A stretch of 64,000 nucleotides of DNA. Origin: G020354785 sp964521285 (GTDB lineage: Bacteria > Bacteroidota > Bacteroidia > Bacteroidales > UBA10428). The DNA is taken from contig CAZFQS010000004.1 of NCBI GenBank assembly GCA_964521285.1, forward strand, positions 1 through 64,000, read 5' to 3'. The notes beneath the pieces were generated by a model. It had not been told where the DNA came from and did no database searches. It saw nothing but the letters and a program-made list of their open reading frames with translations. The translations under genes and the position numbers were made by a program. This document shows positions 42,487 through 52,104 of the stretch, one piece after another (the first letter of the stretch is position 1; each line of letters starts with the position of its first letter).

Positions 42487-43968
42487 ATGGTTAAAAAATC
42501 GATGAAACTTTCCTTTGGTGAAAAATTGGGATATGGTTGCGGAGATTTTGGATCCGTTTTATTCTGGCAGACCATAATGATACATCTGCTATTCTTTTAC
42601 ACAGATGTATTCGGACTTGAAGCAAAAGTCGCCGGAATTATGTTTTTCGTATCAAGAGTTCTTGACGCTATTTTTGATGTTGTAATCGGGATGACAGCGG
42701 ACCGTACCAAAAGCCGGTGGGGAAAATTCCGGCCATATATTTTATTTGGCGCTATTCCATTGTGTGTTGCAGCGATTTTTGCCTTTACAACACCAGGTTT
42801 TGGAGAAGTTGGTAAAATTGTATATGCTTATGTTACCTTCATTCTTTTTATGTTTCTGTATTCAACAGTCAATATTCCATATACATCTTTACTCGGTGTA
42901 ATTAGTGGAGATCCTCATGAAAGAACAAAAGCTGCATCTTTTAAGTTTGTAGGTGCATACCTTGCCGGTATTATTGTTTCTGCTACAGCACTTCCATTTG
43001 CAGGAAAGTTTGGTCATGGAACTCCGGCAAAGGGCTGGCAGACAACTATGTTAATTTATGCAATTGCAGCCTTCGTTTTCTTCATGATAACTTTCCTGGC
43101 AACGAGAGAACGTATTCAACCTATCGCTAAAGAAAGAACTAATGTTAAAAAGGATCTAAAAGATATATCACAAAACATACCCTGGATCATGTTATTTACA
43201 GTAACAATTCTTTTTATCCTTTTCGTATGTATCCGTCTGAGTGTGACCAACCACTATTTTAAATATTATGTTGATGAACAGGTAGTCCCATGGCTTTCAC
43301 ACACATTTAATGCAGTAAATAAAAATATCTTAAATCCTGTCTTCAGAATTATAGGCAGACCTGAAAATGTTTTATTAGCTGACAGTCATAAATTCGGGTT
43401 TGAAGTACTGGCCTCTATTTTTCACACAATTGGTCAGGCCCTTTCTTTAATTGGAGTGATTTTAGTTCCATATTTTGCAAAACTGGTTGGACGGAAAAAA
43501 GCATTGGTCATACTATTTATTCTGGCAATGTTATTTACCGGGGCATTTATGTTTTTTAAACCTGAAAACCTTATACTGATTTATGTATTTCAAGCATTCG
43601 GCTCAATAACAGGCGGCCCTGTTTCACCCTTATTATGGGTTATGTATGCAGATACTGCGGACTATTCCGAATGGAAAACCGGCAGAAGAGCTACAGGTCT
43701 TGTATTCTCAGCTTCCATAATGTCAAATAAACTTGGCTGGGCTTTTGGCAGTATGATAGCCGCATTTATTCTTGCAATGACCGGATTTGTTTCAGATATA
43801 TTACAACCTGAATATGTTAAAAATGGTTTGAAGGCTATGATGAGTATAATACCTGTTGCAGCGGGAATAATTGCTTTAGTCATTATTGCTTTCTTCTATA
43901 ACCTGGATGAATCCACAATGACAAAAATTAAGACTGACCTGGAAGAAAAACGGGGAGAGGAAAACTAA
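42487..43968 (+). CDS. GPH-family sugar:cation symporter
   Basis: 493 aa, twelve membrane helices, of the glycoside-pentoside-hexuronide family (MelB/XylP): Leu-Gly-Tyr-Gly-x-Gly-Asp start, Arg-Val-Leu-Asp-Ala-x-Phe-Asp-Val-x-Ile-Gly-Met-x-Ala-Asp-Arg-Thr in the first half, Lys-Phe-Arg-Pro-Tyr, and Tyr-Ala-Asp-x-Ala-Asp-Tyr-Ser-Glu-Trp in the second. A ~50-residue insert (~265-320) between halves is longer than in MelB. Imports an intact glycoside for the cytosolic phosphorylases encoded next, with only 16 bp to the GH94 gene. Confidence 0.92.
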   Translation: MVKKSMKLSFGEKLGYGCGDFGSVLFWQTIMIHLLFFYTDVFGLEAKVAGIMFFVSRVLDAIFDVVIGMTADRTKSRWGKFRPYILFGAIPLCVAAIFAFTTPGFGEVGKIVYAYVTFILFMFLYSTVNIPYTSLLGVISGDPHERTKAASFKFVGAYLAGIIVSATALPFAGKFGHGTPAKGWQTTMLIYAIAAFVFFMITFLATRERIQPIAKERTNVKKDLKDISQNIPWIMLFTVTILFILFVCIRLSVTNHYFKYYVDEQVVPWLSHTFNAVNKNILNPVFRIIGRPENVLLADSHKFGFEVLASIFHTIGQALSLIGVILVPYFAKLVGRKKALVILFILAMLFTGAFMFFKPENLILIYVFQAFGSITGGPVSPLLWVMYADTADYSEWKTGRRATGLVFSASIMSNKLGWAFGSMIAAFILAMTGFVSDILQPEYVKNGLKAMMSIIPVAAGIIALVIIAFFYNLDESTMTKIKTDLEEKRGEEN

Positions 43969-43984
43969 ATATAATTTTCTTGCC

Positions 43985-46375
43985 ATGCAGTTTGGCTATT
44001 TTGACGACAAGAACAAGGAATATGTAATTACTAATCCGGATACTCCTGCCCCCTGGAGCAATTACCTTGGATCTACTACTTACGGGGCTATTATCACCAA
44101 CAATGCAGGAGGATACAGTTTTTATAAATCTGCTGCCCAGGGCCGGTTTATGCGGTACCGTACAAATGCTATACCTATGGATCAGCCAGGCAGGTATATT
44201 TATATCCGCGACCGTGATTCGGGAGACTTCTGGTCTGCATCCTGGCAGCCTGTTGGCAAGCCCCTGGACAAATTTAAGTCAGTTTGCCGGCATGGTACAG
44301 CGTACACAGTCATTGACTCTCAATATTCGGATATCCGCTCTGAAACTACCTACTTTGTTCCTCCCGGAAAAGAATATGAGTACTGGCACTGCAAAATAAG
44401 CAACGAGGGATCTTCAAAGCGCAGGCTAAGACTATTCACTTTCGTTGAATATACAAGCAACTGGCACCTGTGGATGGACTTGATAAACCTTCAGTACACG
44501 CAGTATATACTTACAATGGATGTTGTCGACGGCATTATAGACCAGGGTACAAATGTTTATCTGCCGCAGCAGCCTGATAATTTTGAGGAAGGGGGGCAAG
44601 CGCGCCACACTTTCCTGGGGGTTGCAGGTGCTAAAGTATCAGGCTTCGATACTGACCGTACAAAGTTCCTTGGAGCTTACGGGAGTTACGCAAAACCTGT
44701 TGCAGTGGAGACGGGTGAATGCTTTAATTCATTGGCCTCAGCGGATAACGGGTGCGGGGTATTACAATTTGATATTGAGCTGGGTCCGGGAAATAAAAAA
44801 GAATTTGTTGTTGTTTTGGGCATAGGTCATGCAGGAAATGAAGGACAGGAAGCCATTGAAGAAGCAAAAAATATAGCAGGAGTGAAAAAAGAGCTTGAAG
44901 AATTAAAAGCATACTGGCACAGCCGGCTCGAAGGAATGTATGTTGAAACCCCCGATACAGAGTTCAACAGTATGATGAATATGTGGAATCCTTACAACTG
45001 CCTAATAACCTATGCATGGTCACGTGCAGCGAGCCTTGTTTATGCAGGGGAGCGGGACGGACTGGGTTACAGGGATACCGTACAGGATCTGCTGGGAGTG
45101 CTCCATACCATACCCGATGAAGCAGTGAAAAGGCTTGAACTGATGATCACCGGGCAGGTATCTTCAGGAGGTGCCTTTCCTGTTGTAAAACCATTCTCGC
45201 ATAAACCCGGTGAAATGGAAGCCCCTGAAGAGACAGAATACCGCTCAGACGACAGTTTATGGTTGTTTATTACGATACCTGCCTATGTTAAGGAAACAGG
45301 TAATATTGACTTTTATAACAAGACTCTTCCTTATGCCGACAAGGGGCAGGATACGGTGCTGGGACATATGAAAAAAGCTATTGAATTCAGCCTGCAGCGT
45401 TCAGGAGCACATGGATTACCATGCGGACTGTCAGCTGACTGGAACGACTGCCTGATGCTCGGACAGAAAGGTGAATCGGTATTTGTTGCTTTCCAGCTAC
45501 GCCTGGCACTTGACACTTATGCAGAAATATGTGAGCTTTTAAGTCTGCCTGATGAAAAGGCATGGGCGGAAAAACAGCTAGACATCCTTGATTTCAATAT
45601 TGAAAAATATGCATGGGATGGGAACTGGTATCTGCGTGCTTACAGGTATGACGGACTTAAGTACGGAACTCAAACTGACGAGGAAGGCTCATTGTGGCTT
45701 AACCCCCAGACATGGGCAATATATAGCAGGCACACAAAGGGCGAAAAGGCATTAAGTATTATGAAGTATGTCCACCAGAAATTGTTTACAGCGTACGGAC
45801 TTATGTTATGTGATCCTCCGTATCAAAAGGCTGACCTTAATATTATTAAAGCCACATTGTTTAATATAGGGACAAAAGAAAACGGTTCTATATTTTGTCA
45901 TACCCAGGGTTGGGCAATAATAGCAGAAACAATGAATGGGAATGGTAGCAGGGCCTACAATTATCTCCGGGCTTTCATGCCAGCAGCCATGAATACAAAA
46001 GCTGAAATAAGAGAAATTGAACCCTACGTATACTGCCAGTCCACACACAGCCCCTATAGTCCGCGTTATGGAGCTTCGCGCCTGCCATGGCTAAGTGGTT
46101 CCGCTACATGGTCGTATTACGCTGTGACACAGTATATACTTGGAATACAGCCACATTATAACGGATTGCAGATTGACCCCTGCATACCTGCAAAGTGGGA
46201 AAAATTTAAAGTTAACCGCAGATTCAGGGGCAAATTCCTGGAAATAGAAGTAATAAATGAAAATCATAAAGAAAAAGGTGTTAGTAAAATAATTATAAAT
46301 GATGAAGAGGTTGATGGAAATCTTATTTCTGTTGATATGATGAAAGAGCACAATACTGTTAAAGTAATTATGTAG
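43985..46375 (+). CDS. GH94 disaccharide phosphorylase (chitobiose/cellobiose type)
   Basis: 796 aa, no signal peptide, so cytosolic. N-terminal beta-sandwich with Gly-Tyr-Phe-Asp-x-x-x-Lys-Glu-Tyr-Val-Ile-Thr and Trp-x-Asn-Tyr-Leu-Gly; (alpha/alpha)6 barrel with Gly-Tyr-Arg-Asp-Thr-x-Gln-Asp; the catalytic Asp (Asp488) in Ala-Asp-Trp-Asn-Asp-Cys-Leu; final Leu-Gln-Ile-Asp-Pro-Cys-Ile-Pro. The start and end resemble N,N'-diacetylchitobiose phosphorylase of Vibrio at least as much as cellobiose phosphorylase. Splits a beta-linked disaccharide with phosphate, saving one ATP. True substrate undetermined. Confidence 0.92.
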   Translation: MQFGYFDDKNKEYVITNPDTPAPWSNYLGSTTYGAIITNNAGGYSFYKSAAQGRFMRYRTNAIPMDQPGRYIYIRDRDSGDFWSASWQPVGKPLDKFKSVCRHGTAYTVIDSQYSDIRSETTYFVPPGKEYEYWHCKISNEGSSKRRLRLFTFVEYTSNWHLWMDLINLQYTQYILTMDVVDGIIDQGTNVYLPQQPDNFEEGGQARHTFLGVAGAKVSGFDTDRTKFLGAYGSYAKPVAVETGECFNSLASADNGCGVLQFDIELGPGNKKEFVVVLGIGHAGNEGQEAIEEAKNIAGVKKELEELKAYWHSRLEGMYVETPDTEFNSMMNMWNPYNCLITYAWSRAASLVYAGERDGLGYRDTVQDLLGVLHTIPDEAVKRLELMITGQVSSGGAFPVVKPFSHKPGEMEAPEETEYRSDDSLWLFITIPAYVKETGNIDFYNKTLPYADKGQDTVLGHMKKAIEFSLQRSGAHGLPCGLSADWNDCLMLGQKGESVFVAFQLRLALDTYAEICELLSLPDEKAWAEKQLDILDFNIEKYAWDGNWYLRAYRYDGLKYGTQTDEEGSLWLNPQTWAIYSRHTKGEKALSIMKYVHQKLFTAYGLMLCDPPYQKADLNIIKATLFNIGTKENGSIFCHTQGWAIIAETMNGNGSRAYNYLRAFMPAAMNTKAEIREIEPYVYCQSTHSPYSPRYGASRLPWLSGSATWSYYAVTQYILGIQPHYNGLQIDPCIPAKWEKFKVNRRFRGKFLEIEVINENHKEKGVSKIIINDEEVDGNLISVDMMKEHNTVKVIM

Positions 46376-46398
46376 AACTTATAAATCAGGAAACAGAT

Positions 46399-47394
46399 AT
46401 GAAAAAAATTATGGTTGGCCCCTCCCTCCCCAATATACCGTGGGAAGATAAACCCTCAGGTCATAAAGAATTAATGTGGAAATACAGCAAAAATCCGGTA
46501 ATAGGATGGAATCCGACACCCACTACTGCCAGAATATTTAACAGTGCCGTACTACCTTACAAGGGAGAGTTTGTGGGGGTCTTTCGTGCCGATCATAAAA
46601 ACGGAAGGGCATTTATCCATTTTGGTAAAAGCAGGGATGGATTTAAATTTGAAATTGATGATAATGTAATTCCCTGGCAGGATGAAAATGGCAATCCACG
46701 CCCCGTGAGCTATGCATATGATCCCAGGCTGTTGAAAATTGACGACTTGTATTATATAACATGGTGCGATGATATGCGTGGTGCATCCATAGGAATGGGA
46801 AAAACCAGAGATTTTAAAACATGGATAAGGATGCCTAATCCGCTTATGCCTTTTAACCGTAACGGCGTACTATTTCCCAGGAAAATTAAGGGTAAATATT
46901 ACCTTTTAAGCAGGCCGAGTGATAGCGGACATACTCCATTCGGAGATATATTCATCAGTGAAAGTCCTGATTTAACATACTGGGGAAACCATAAATTTGT
47001 AATGGGCACAGGTGGCCAGGGATGGTGGCAAGGGGTGAAAATCGGGGCCGGTCCCGTGCCGATAGAAACCACTGATGGATGGCTGCTCTTTTATCATGGT
47101 GTGTCAACTACATGTAATGGTTTTGTATATAGCTTCGGCGCAGCAATTCTTGATCTCGATGATCCATCGAGAGTTATTTACCGGTGTGCAGACTATTTTA
47201 TTACCCCTGAAGAGATATATGAAACAACCGGATTTGTGCCCAATGTGGTATTTCCTTGTGCAAACCTGTATGACCCTGACACAAACAGGATAGCCATTTA
47301 TTACGGTGCCGCAGATACTTTTACAGCATTAGCCTTCGGATATGCAGACAAAATCATAGAATATATTAAAAAGCACCACGAAGATGTAAACTAG
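46399..47394 (+). CDS. GH130 beta-mannoside phosphorylase
   Basis: 331 aa five-bladed propeller, cytosolic. Catalytic Asp108 in Tyr-Asp-Pro-Arg-Leu, Tyr-Ile-Thr-Trp-Cys-Asp-Asp, Trp-Trp-Gln-Gly-Val-Lys-Ile-Gly-Ala-Gly, Leu-Phe-Tyr-His-Gly-Val and Tyr-Tyr-Gly-Ala-Ala-Asp-Thr motifs are those of GH130. Members release mannose-1-phosphate from Man-Glc, mannobiose or Man-GlcNAc. Pairing with a GH94 enzyme 23 bp upstream suggests both act on one oligosaccharide, possibly beta-mannosyl plus beta-glucosyl or GlcNAc linkages. Confidence 0.92.
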   Translation: MKKIMVGPSLPNIPWEDKPSGHKELMWKYSKNPVIGWNPTPTTARIFNSAVLPYKGEFVGVFRADHKNGRAFIHFGKSRDGFKFEIDDNVIPWQDENGNPRPVSYAYDPRLLKIDDLYYITWCDDMRGASIGMGKTRDFKTWIRMPNPLMPFNRNGVLFPRKIKGKYYLLSRPSDSGHTPFGDIFISESPDLTYWGNHKFVMGTGGQGWWQGVKIGAGPVPIETTDGWLLFYHGVSTTCNGFVYSFGAAILDLDDPSRVIYRCADYFITPEEIYETTGFVPNVVFPCANLYDPDTNRIAIYYGAADTFTALAFGYADKIIEYIKKHHEDVN

Positions 47395-47456
47395 TCTATC
47401 AAAACATAAATTATATACTTGTTATCACACCGGATACTTCAATAACTTATATTAAT

Positions 47457-49016
47457 ATGGCATCAAGAAAATTGATTATAATCTTCTGCATAGTTATTGC
47501 AATAGTAGCCTTTTCATGTTCCAGGGAAAGGAAAAATAAATTACTGTTCAGACGCATAGATAAGGCTAAGCCCAGAAATGTAATATTCATATTAAGTGAT
47601 GATCACCGGTACGACTTTATGGGTTTTACAGGTAAAGTCCCCTGGCTTGAAACTCCAAACATGGATCAGCTGGCAAAGGACGGGGTGTACTGCCGTAATG
47701 CCTTTGTCTCGACATCGTTGAGCTCACCCAGCAGGGCTTCAATATTAACCGGTTTATATGCCCATTCACATACAGTTGTAGATAACTCGGCACCGGATCC
47801 TGAAAATCTTATTTACTTTCCCGAATATATAAAGGCTGCAGGATACCGGACTGCCTTTTTCGGTAAATGGCATATGGGAAGTGAGAATGATGAGCCGCGC
47901 CAAGGGTTTGATCACTGGGAAAGCTTTAAAGGACAAGGTGATTATTACAATCCGACACTTAATATAAACGGTGAAAGGATAACTTACGGTGACTCGGCCT
48001 ATATTACAGACTTGTTAACAGATCATGCTATTGAATGGCTGAAAGACAGAAAATCTGACAAACCTTTCTTCCTTTATCTCTCGCATAAAGCCGTACATGC
48101 GGAATTCAGCCCGGCAAAAAGGCACAGGGGTAAATATGCCGGTAAAAAGATTGAGTATCCCCCGTCATTTAATATAACAAAACCTGGGATACTGGAATCT
48201 GACGGTATGCACTGCAAGCTGAGTAATGAACATAATCCGGATTATAATTACGGTAAGGGAAGAATACCTGACTGGGTGAAGGAACAGCGGTTTAGCTGGC
48301 ACGGTGTCGATTATATGTATAACGGCGAGATGGATTTTGAATCATTTTATTATAGTTATTGCGAGACATTGGCAGGAATTGATGAAAGTCTGGGTACCAT
48401 AATCAATTATTTGAAAGAACAGGGTATGTATGAGTCTACACTTATAATTTACATGGGTGATAACGGATTTTCCTTTGGTGAGCATGGTTTAATTGACAAG
48501 AGACACTTTTACGAGGAGTCTGCAAAAGTACCTCTTCTGGTTAGCTGTCCTGAACTTTTCAAAGGCGGAAGGGTCGAGAACAGGATGATCCAGAATATTG
48601 ACATTGCCCCCTCCATACTTGAAATTTTTGGAATTAAGAAGCCCGGACATATGCAAGGTATGTCTTTTGTAGAATTGCTCAGTGAAAAAGATATTAAGTG
48701 GAGGGATAAAATATTCTATGAATATTACTGGGAGGAAAACTTCCCTCAAACACCTACAACTTTCGGAATACGAACTGACAGATACAAGTACATTAGGTAT
48801 TGGGGTATATGGGATACTAATGAATTTTATGACCTTGAAAATGATCCCAATGAGATGAACAATCTTATTGCCAGTCCGTTACACCAGCATATTATTAAGG
48901 AAATGGCCGATGAATTATATACATGGCTGGAAAATACACATGGAATGCAAATACCCTTAAAAAGACCCCCTGGCCCGAGATTCAGGGGAGACTACAGAAA
49001 CATTAACCTATATTAA
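47457..49016 (+). CDS. Ser-type sulfatase lipoprotein
   Basis: 519 aa with a lipoprotein-like leader (Ala-Phe-Ser-Cys21). Sulfatase N-terminal motif Ser-Asp-Asp-His-Arg-Tyr-Asp, then Ser89-Ser-Pro-Ser-Arg93-Ala-Ser-Ile-Leu-Thr-Gly, where Ser89 should be oxidised to formylglycine; second motif Gly-Lys-Trp-His-Met-Gly; metal ligands Asp-Asn-Gly near 325. Being Ser-type, it can be activated only by an anaerobic radical SAM maturase, and one is encoded two genes downstream. Likely an exo-sulfatase on a polysaccharide; substrate not determined. Confidence 0.9.
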   Translation: MASRKLIIIFCIVIAIVAFSCSRERKNKLLFRRIDKAKPRNVIFILSDDHRYDFMGFTGKVPWLETPNMDQLAKDGVYCRNAFVSTSLSSPSRASILTGLYAHSHTVVDNSAPDPENLIYFPEYIKAAGYRTAFFGKWHMGSENDEPRQGFDHWESFKGQGDYYNPTLNINGERITYGDSAYITDLLTDHAIEWLKDRKSDKPFFLYLSHKAVHAEFSPAKRHRGKYAGKKIEYPPSFNITKPGILESDGMHCKLSNEHNPDYNYGKGRIPDWVKEQRFSWHGVDYMYNGEMDFESFYYSYCETLAGIDESLGTIINYLKEQGMYESTLIIYMGDNGFSFGEHGLIDKRHFYEESAKVPLLVSCPELFKGGRVENRMIQNIDIAPSILEIFGIKKPGHMQGMSFVELLSEKDIKWRDKIFYEYYWEENFPQTPTTFGIRTDRYKYIRYWGIWDTNEFYDLENDPNEMNNLIASPLHQHIIKEMADELYTWLENTHGMQIPLKRPPGPRFRGDYRNINLY

Positions 49017-49049
49017 TACAAATTAAAGTCATTGTATATCTGATATATT

Positions 49050-50807
49050 ATGAAAAAAAATATTATCATTCATTTGAAGTTGTACTTTTTCCTGAGAGAA
49101 AGCAATTTTTATTTTAAAAGAAGATTTAAGGGATTAGTATATATAACTGTAGGTTCAGGTTTATTATTATCTAATTTAGGCTGTAAAAAACCCGGTGAAA
49201 CTGAAATAACTGGAAAGCCTTTTCCCGCGCAGCCCAATATCTTATGGATTAGTTGTGAAGATATAAGTCCGAGACTTGGATGCTATGGTGATAATGTGGC
49301 ACAAACACCCAATATAGACAGGTTAGCAAGCCAGGGTATTAAATATACAAATGTGTTTACCACTGCCCCTGTTTGTGCTCCATGCCGCTCAGGTATAATA
49401 ACAGGAATGTACCAGACTTCTATTGGAACACACCACATGAGGACCTCTCACAGGGCCGATAACCTTCCTACTCCCTATGAAGCTGTCCCTCCGCATTATG
49501 TAAAAACGTTTACAGAATACCTTAGGGCAGCCGGTTATTATTGCACAAATAACGCCAAAACAGATTACCAGTTTGCCTCACCGGTAACAGCATGGGATGA
49601 ATGCAGCAATACAGCCCACTATAAAAATCGGCCCGGCAGAGATACTCCGTTTTTTGCAGTTTTCAATATAGAAATTACTCATGAAAGTAAAAACTGGCAG
49701 CCACCTGAAAGTACTGATCCGTCCTCAGTTGAAGTGCCCCCTTATTATCCTGATAATGAAATAGTGAGAAAAAATATTGCGCGGTTATACGATAATATTG
49801 CAAAACTGGATACTATAGTTGGTGAGATACTTAAAGAGCTCGAGTATGAAGGGCTGGCTGAAAATACCGTTGTTTTCTTCTGGAGTGACCATGGAGACGG
49901 ACTGCCACGGGCAAAAAGATGGTTGTACGACTCAGGAACGAGGATACCTCTTATTATTCGATGGCCCGGATATATAAAGGAGGCAGATTCAAACAGCAGG
50001 CTTATCAGTTCAATTGACTTTGGGCCTACAGTGTTGTCTGTGACCGGAGTACCTGTTCCCAAACACATGCAGGGAAGAGCTTTTCTGGGAGCACAGGCAA
50101 AACCACAAAGAAACTATGTTTTTGCTGCGCGTGACCGTTTTGATGAATCATACGACATGGTTCGTTCTGTCAGAGACAATAAATACAGATATATACGCAA
50201 CTATTATCCTTTAAAGCCATATGTGCTGTGGGTACCTTACAGGAACCGTATGCCCATAATGCAGGAATTACTAAGGCTGTATGCCGAAGATAAGTTGGAG
50301 GGAGCACAAAAGATATGGTTTAGTGACACACGCCCCCCTGAAGAATTATATGACTGTGAAAAAGATCCTCACCAAATAAACAATCTGGCTTATGATACTG
50401 AATACAAAGCTGTTTTGAATAGAATGAGTGCCAGGCTTAATAAATGGATGAGTAATACAAAAGATATGGGCAATATTTCAGAATCAGAGATGATTTATAA
50501 TATGTGGCCTAATGGAGTGCAGCCAGTAACTGCACCACCTGCATTCATTGTTTATGGTAAAGAATCTGTTAATATGACTACAATATCCACAGGAGGTAAA
50601 TTCAAATATCCGGTCAGGATTTCTGTTTATTCTGCAACACAGGGAGCATCAATTGCTTTTACTACTGATACTGCAGAAAATGTTCACTGGAAATTATATG
50701 CAGGACCTATAAAACTAAATAGGGGAACCACATTATTACGAGCTAAGGCTATACGTTACGGATATAAAGAGAGCAAAGAAGTTACTGTAAAATTTGAAAT
50801 TGAATAG
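49050..50807 (+). CDS. Cys-type sulfatase lipoprotein with C-terminal beta domain
   Basis: 585 aa. A long basic N-terminus precedes a hydrophobic stretch and a lipobox Asn-Leu-Gly-Cys45. Formylglycine site Cys109-Ala-Pro-Cys-Arg113-Ser-Gly-Ile-Ile-Thr-Gly; metal-binding Ser-Asp-His-Gly-Asp near 280. It resembles heparan N-sulfatase-like sulfatases. Residues ~505-585 are a chitobiase/hexosaminidase C-terminal-like beta domain ending in Val-Thr-Val-Lys-Phe. Starts 33 bp after the Ser-type sulfatase and overlaps the maturase gene. Confidence 0.9.
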   Translation: MKKNIIIHLKLYFFLRESNFYFKRRFKGLVYITVGSGLLLSNLGCKKPGETEITGKPFPAQPNILWISCEDISPRLGCYGDNVAQTPNIDRLASQGIKYTNVFTTAPVCAPCRSGIITGMYQTSIGTHHMRTSHRADNLPTPYEAVPPHYVKTFTEYLRAAGYYCTNNAKTDYQFASPVTAWDECSNTAHYKNRPGRDTPFFAVFNIEITHESKNWQPPESTDPSSVEVPPYYPDNEIVRKNIARLYDNIAKLDTIVGEILKELEYEGLAENTVVFFWSDHGDGLPRAKRWLYDSGTRIPLIIRWPGYIKEADSNSRLISSIDFGPTVLSVTGVPVPKHMQGRAFLGAQAKPQRNYVFAARDRFDESYDMVRSVRDNKYRYIRNYYPLKPYVLWVPYRNRMPIMQELLRLYAEDKLEGAQKIWFSDTRPPEELYDCEKDPHQINNLAYDTEYKAVLNRMSARLNKWMSNTKDMGNISESEMIYNMWPNGVQPVTAPPAFIVYGKESVNMTTISTGGKFKYPVRISVYSATQGASIAFTTDTAENVHWKLYAGPIKLNRGTTLLRAKAIRYGYKESKEVTVKFEIE

Positions 50808-52044
50808 TAAAACTGCCGTGGATTATTTCATTGGTGACCATATAGCGTATAATATAATGGTAAAGCCTGCCGGCCCCAGGTGCAACCTGAATTGCACATA
50901 TTGTTATTATCTTGAGAAGAAGAACCTGTATAAAGATGACAATATATCACTTATGCCGGAATCAGTACTGGAAAAGTTTATAAAACAATATATTCAGTCA
51001 CAAACAGCACCTGTTATTTCATTTGTCTGGCAGGGAGGTGAACCTATGCTTGCCGGACTGAAATTTTTTCAGACAGCTGTTGAATACCAGAAATATTATG
51101 CTGCAGGCAGGCGGATAATAAACTCTTTTCAAACCAACGGTACCTTAATAAATGAAAACTGGTGCAAATTTTTCAAACAACATAATTTTCTGATAGGTAT
51201 TTCTATTGACGGCCCTGAGAAAATACACGATTATTACAGGCGCAATATTCACGGTGCAAACACGTGGCATAAGGTGATGAAAGGGATAAGGCTATTACAG
51301 GATCATAATGTTGATTTTAATACTCTTACTGTAATAAATGACCATAATTCAGATTACCCCCTGGAAATATATTCATTTCTGAAGAGCATAGGCAGTAATT
51401 ATCAACAGTATATACCCATAGTTGAACAGGCAGCAACAGATGAAGATTTTTTCCCCTTATCACTGGTATCACCCGATTACAGGGGTAATACAAGCATCAC
51501 TGATTGGTCTGTAAGTCCGCAGAAATTTGGTGATTTTTATATTAAGATTTTTGATCAATGGGTAAAGAATGATGTAGGTTCTGTTTTTGTTCAGATTTTT
51601 GATGTTATGCTGGCAAACTGGATTGGCGAACCGGGAGGACTGTGTATATTTGATAAAACCTGTGGTAATGCAGCCGTTATTGAATGTAACGGTGATTTGT
51701 ACAGTTGTGATCATTATGTGTATCCTGAAAATCTTCTGGGTAATATTTTGAATGAACCACTGCTTGAAATGATGCTTTCAAAAAAACAGCAGGAGTTTGG
51801 TATGCATAAAAGAAATGCTTTACCGGATTTTTGTCTCAACTGTGATTATTTAAATGTATGTAACGGAGAATGTCCTAAAAACAGAATATCAACAACTCCC
51901 GGAGGTGAAAAGGGATTAAACTATTTATGCAGTGGACTGAAAAACCTGTTTAAACATGTTGCGCCATATATGAATTTTATGGCTAATGAGCTCAGGAATA
52001 AAAGGGCTCCTGCAAATGTTATGGCATGGGCAAAAGATAAATAG
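50794..52044 (+). CDS. Anaerobic sulfatase-maturating enzyme
   Basis: Up to 416 aa. The radical SAM motif Cys30-x3-Cys34-x2-Cys37 lies in Val-Lys-Pro-Ala-Gly-Pro-Arg-Cys, and the C-terminal SPASM region carries the expected seven to eight Cys (Cys-x8-Cys-x4-Cys ... Cys-x2-Cys-x5-Cys-x3-Cys) for two auxiliary clusters. The start is uncertain: TTG at 50794, which overlaps the sulfatase stop, or GTG at 50818; no ATG comes before the Met just ahead of the catalytic motif. It converts Ser or Cys of sulfatases to formylglycine in the cytosol before export, serving the two genes upstream. Confidence 0.92.
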   Translation: MKLNSKTAVDYFIGDHIAYNIMVKPAGPRCNLNCTYCYYLEKKNLYKDDNISLMPESVLEKFIKQYIQSQTAPVISFVWQGGEPMLAGLKFFQTAVEYQKYYAAGRRIINSFQTNGTLINENWCKFFKQHNFLIGISIDGPEKIHDYYRRNIHGANTWHKVMKGIRLLQDHNVDFNTLTVINDHNSDYPLEIYSFLKSIGSNYQQYIPIVEQAATDEDFFPLSLVSPDYRGNTSITDWSVSPQKFGDFYIKIFDQWVKNDVGSVFVQIFDVMLANWIGEPGGLCIFDKTCGNAAVIECNGDLYSCDHYVYPENLLGNILNEPLLEMMLSKKQQEFGMHKRNALPDFCLNCDYLNVCNGECPKNRISTTPGGEKGLNYLCSGLKNLFKHVAPYMNFMANELRNKRAPANVMAWAKDK

Positions 52045-52104
52045 CTAAGAGTGTTCAATTTTTTTAAATTATTTTGCAAATAAATAATGTGTTATTTTTG
52101 ATAT

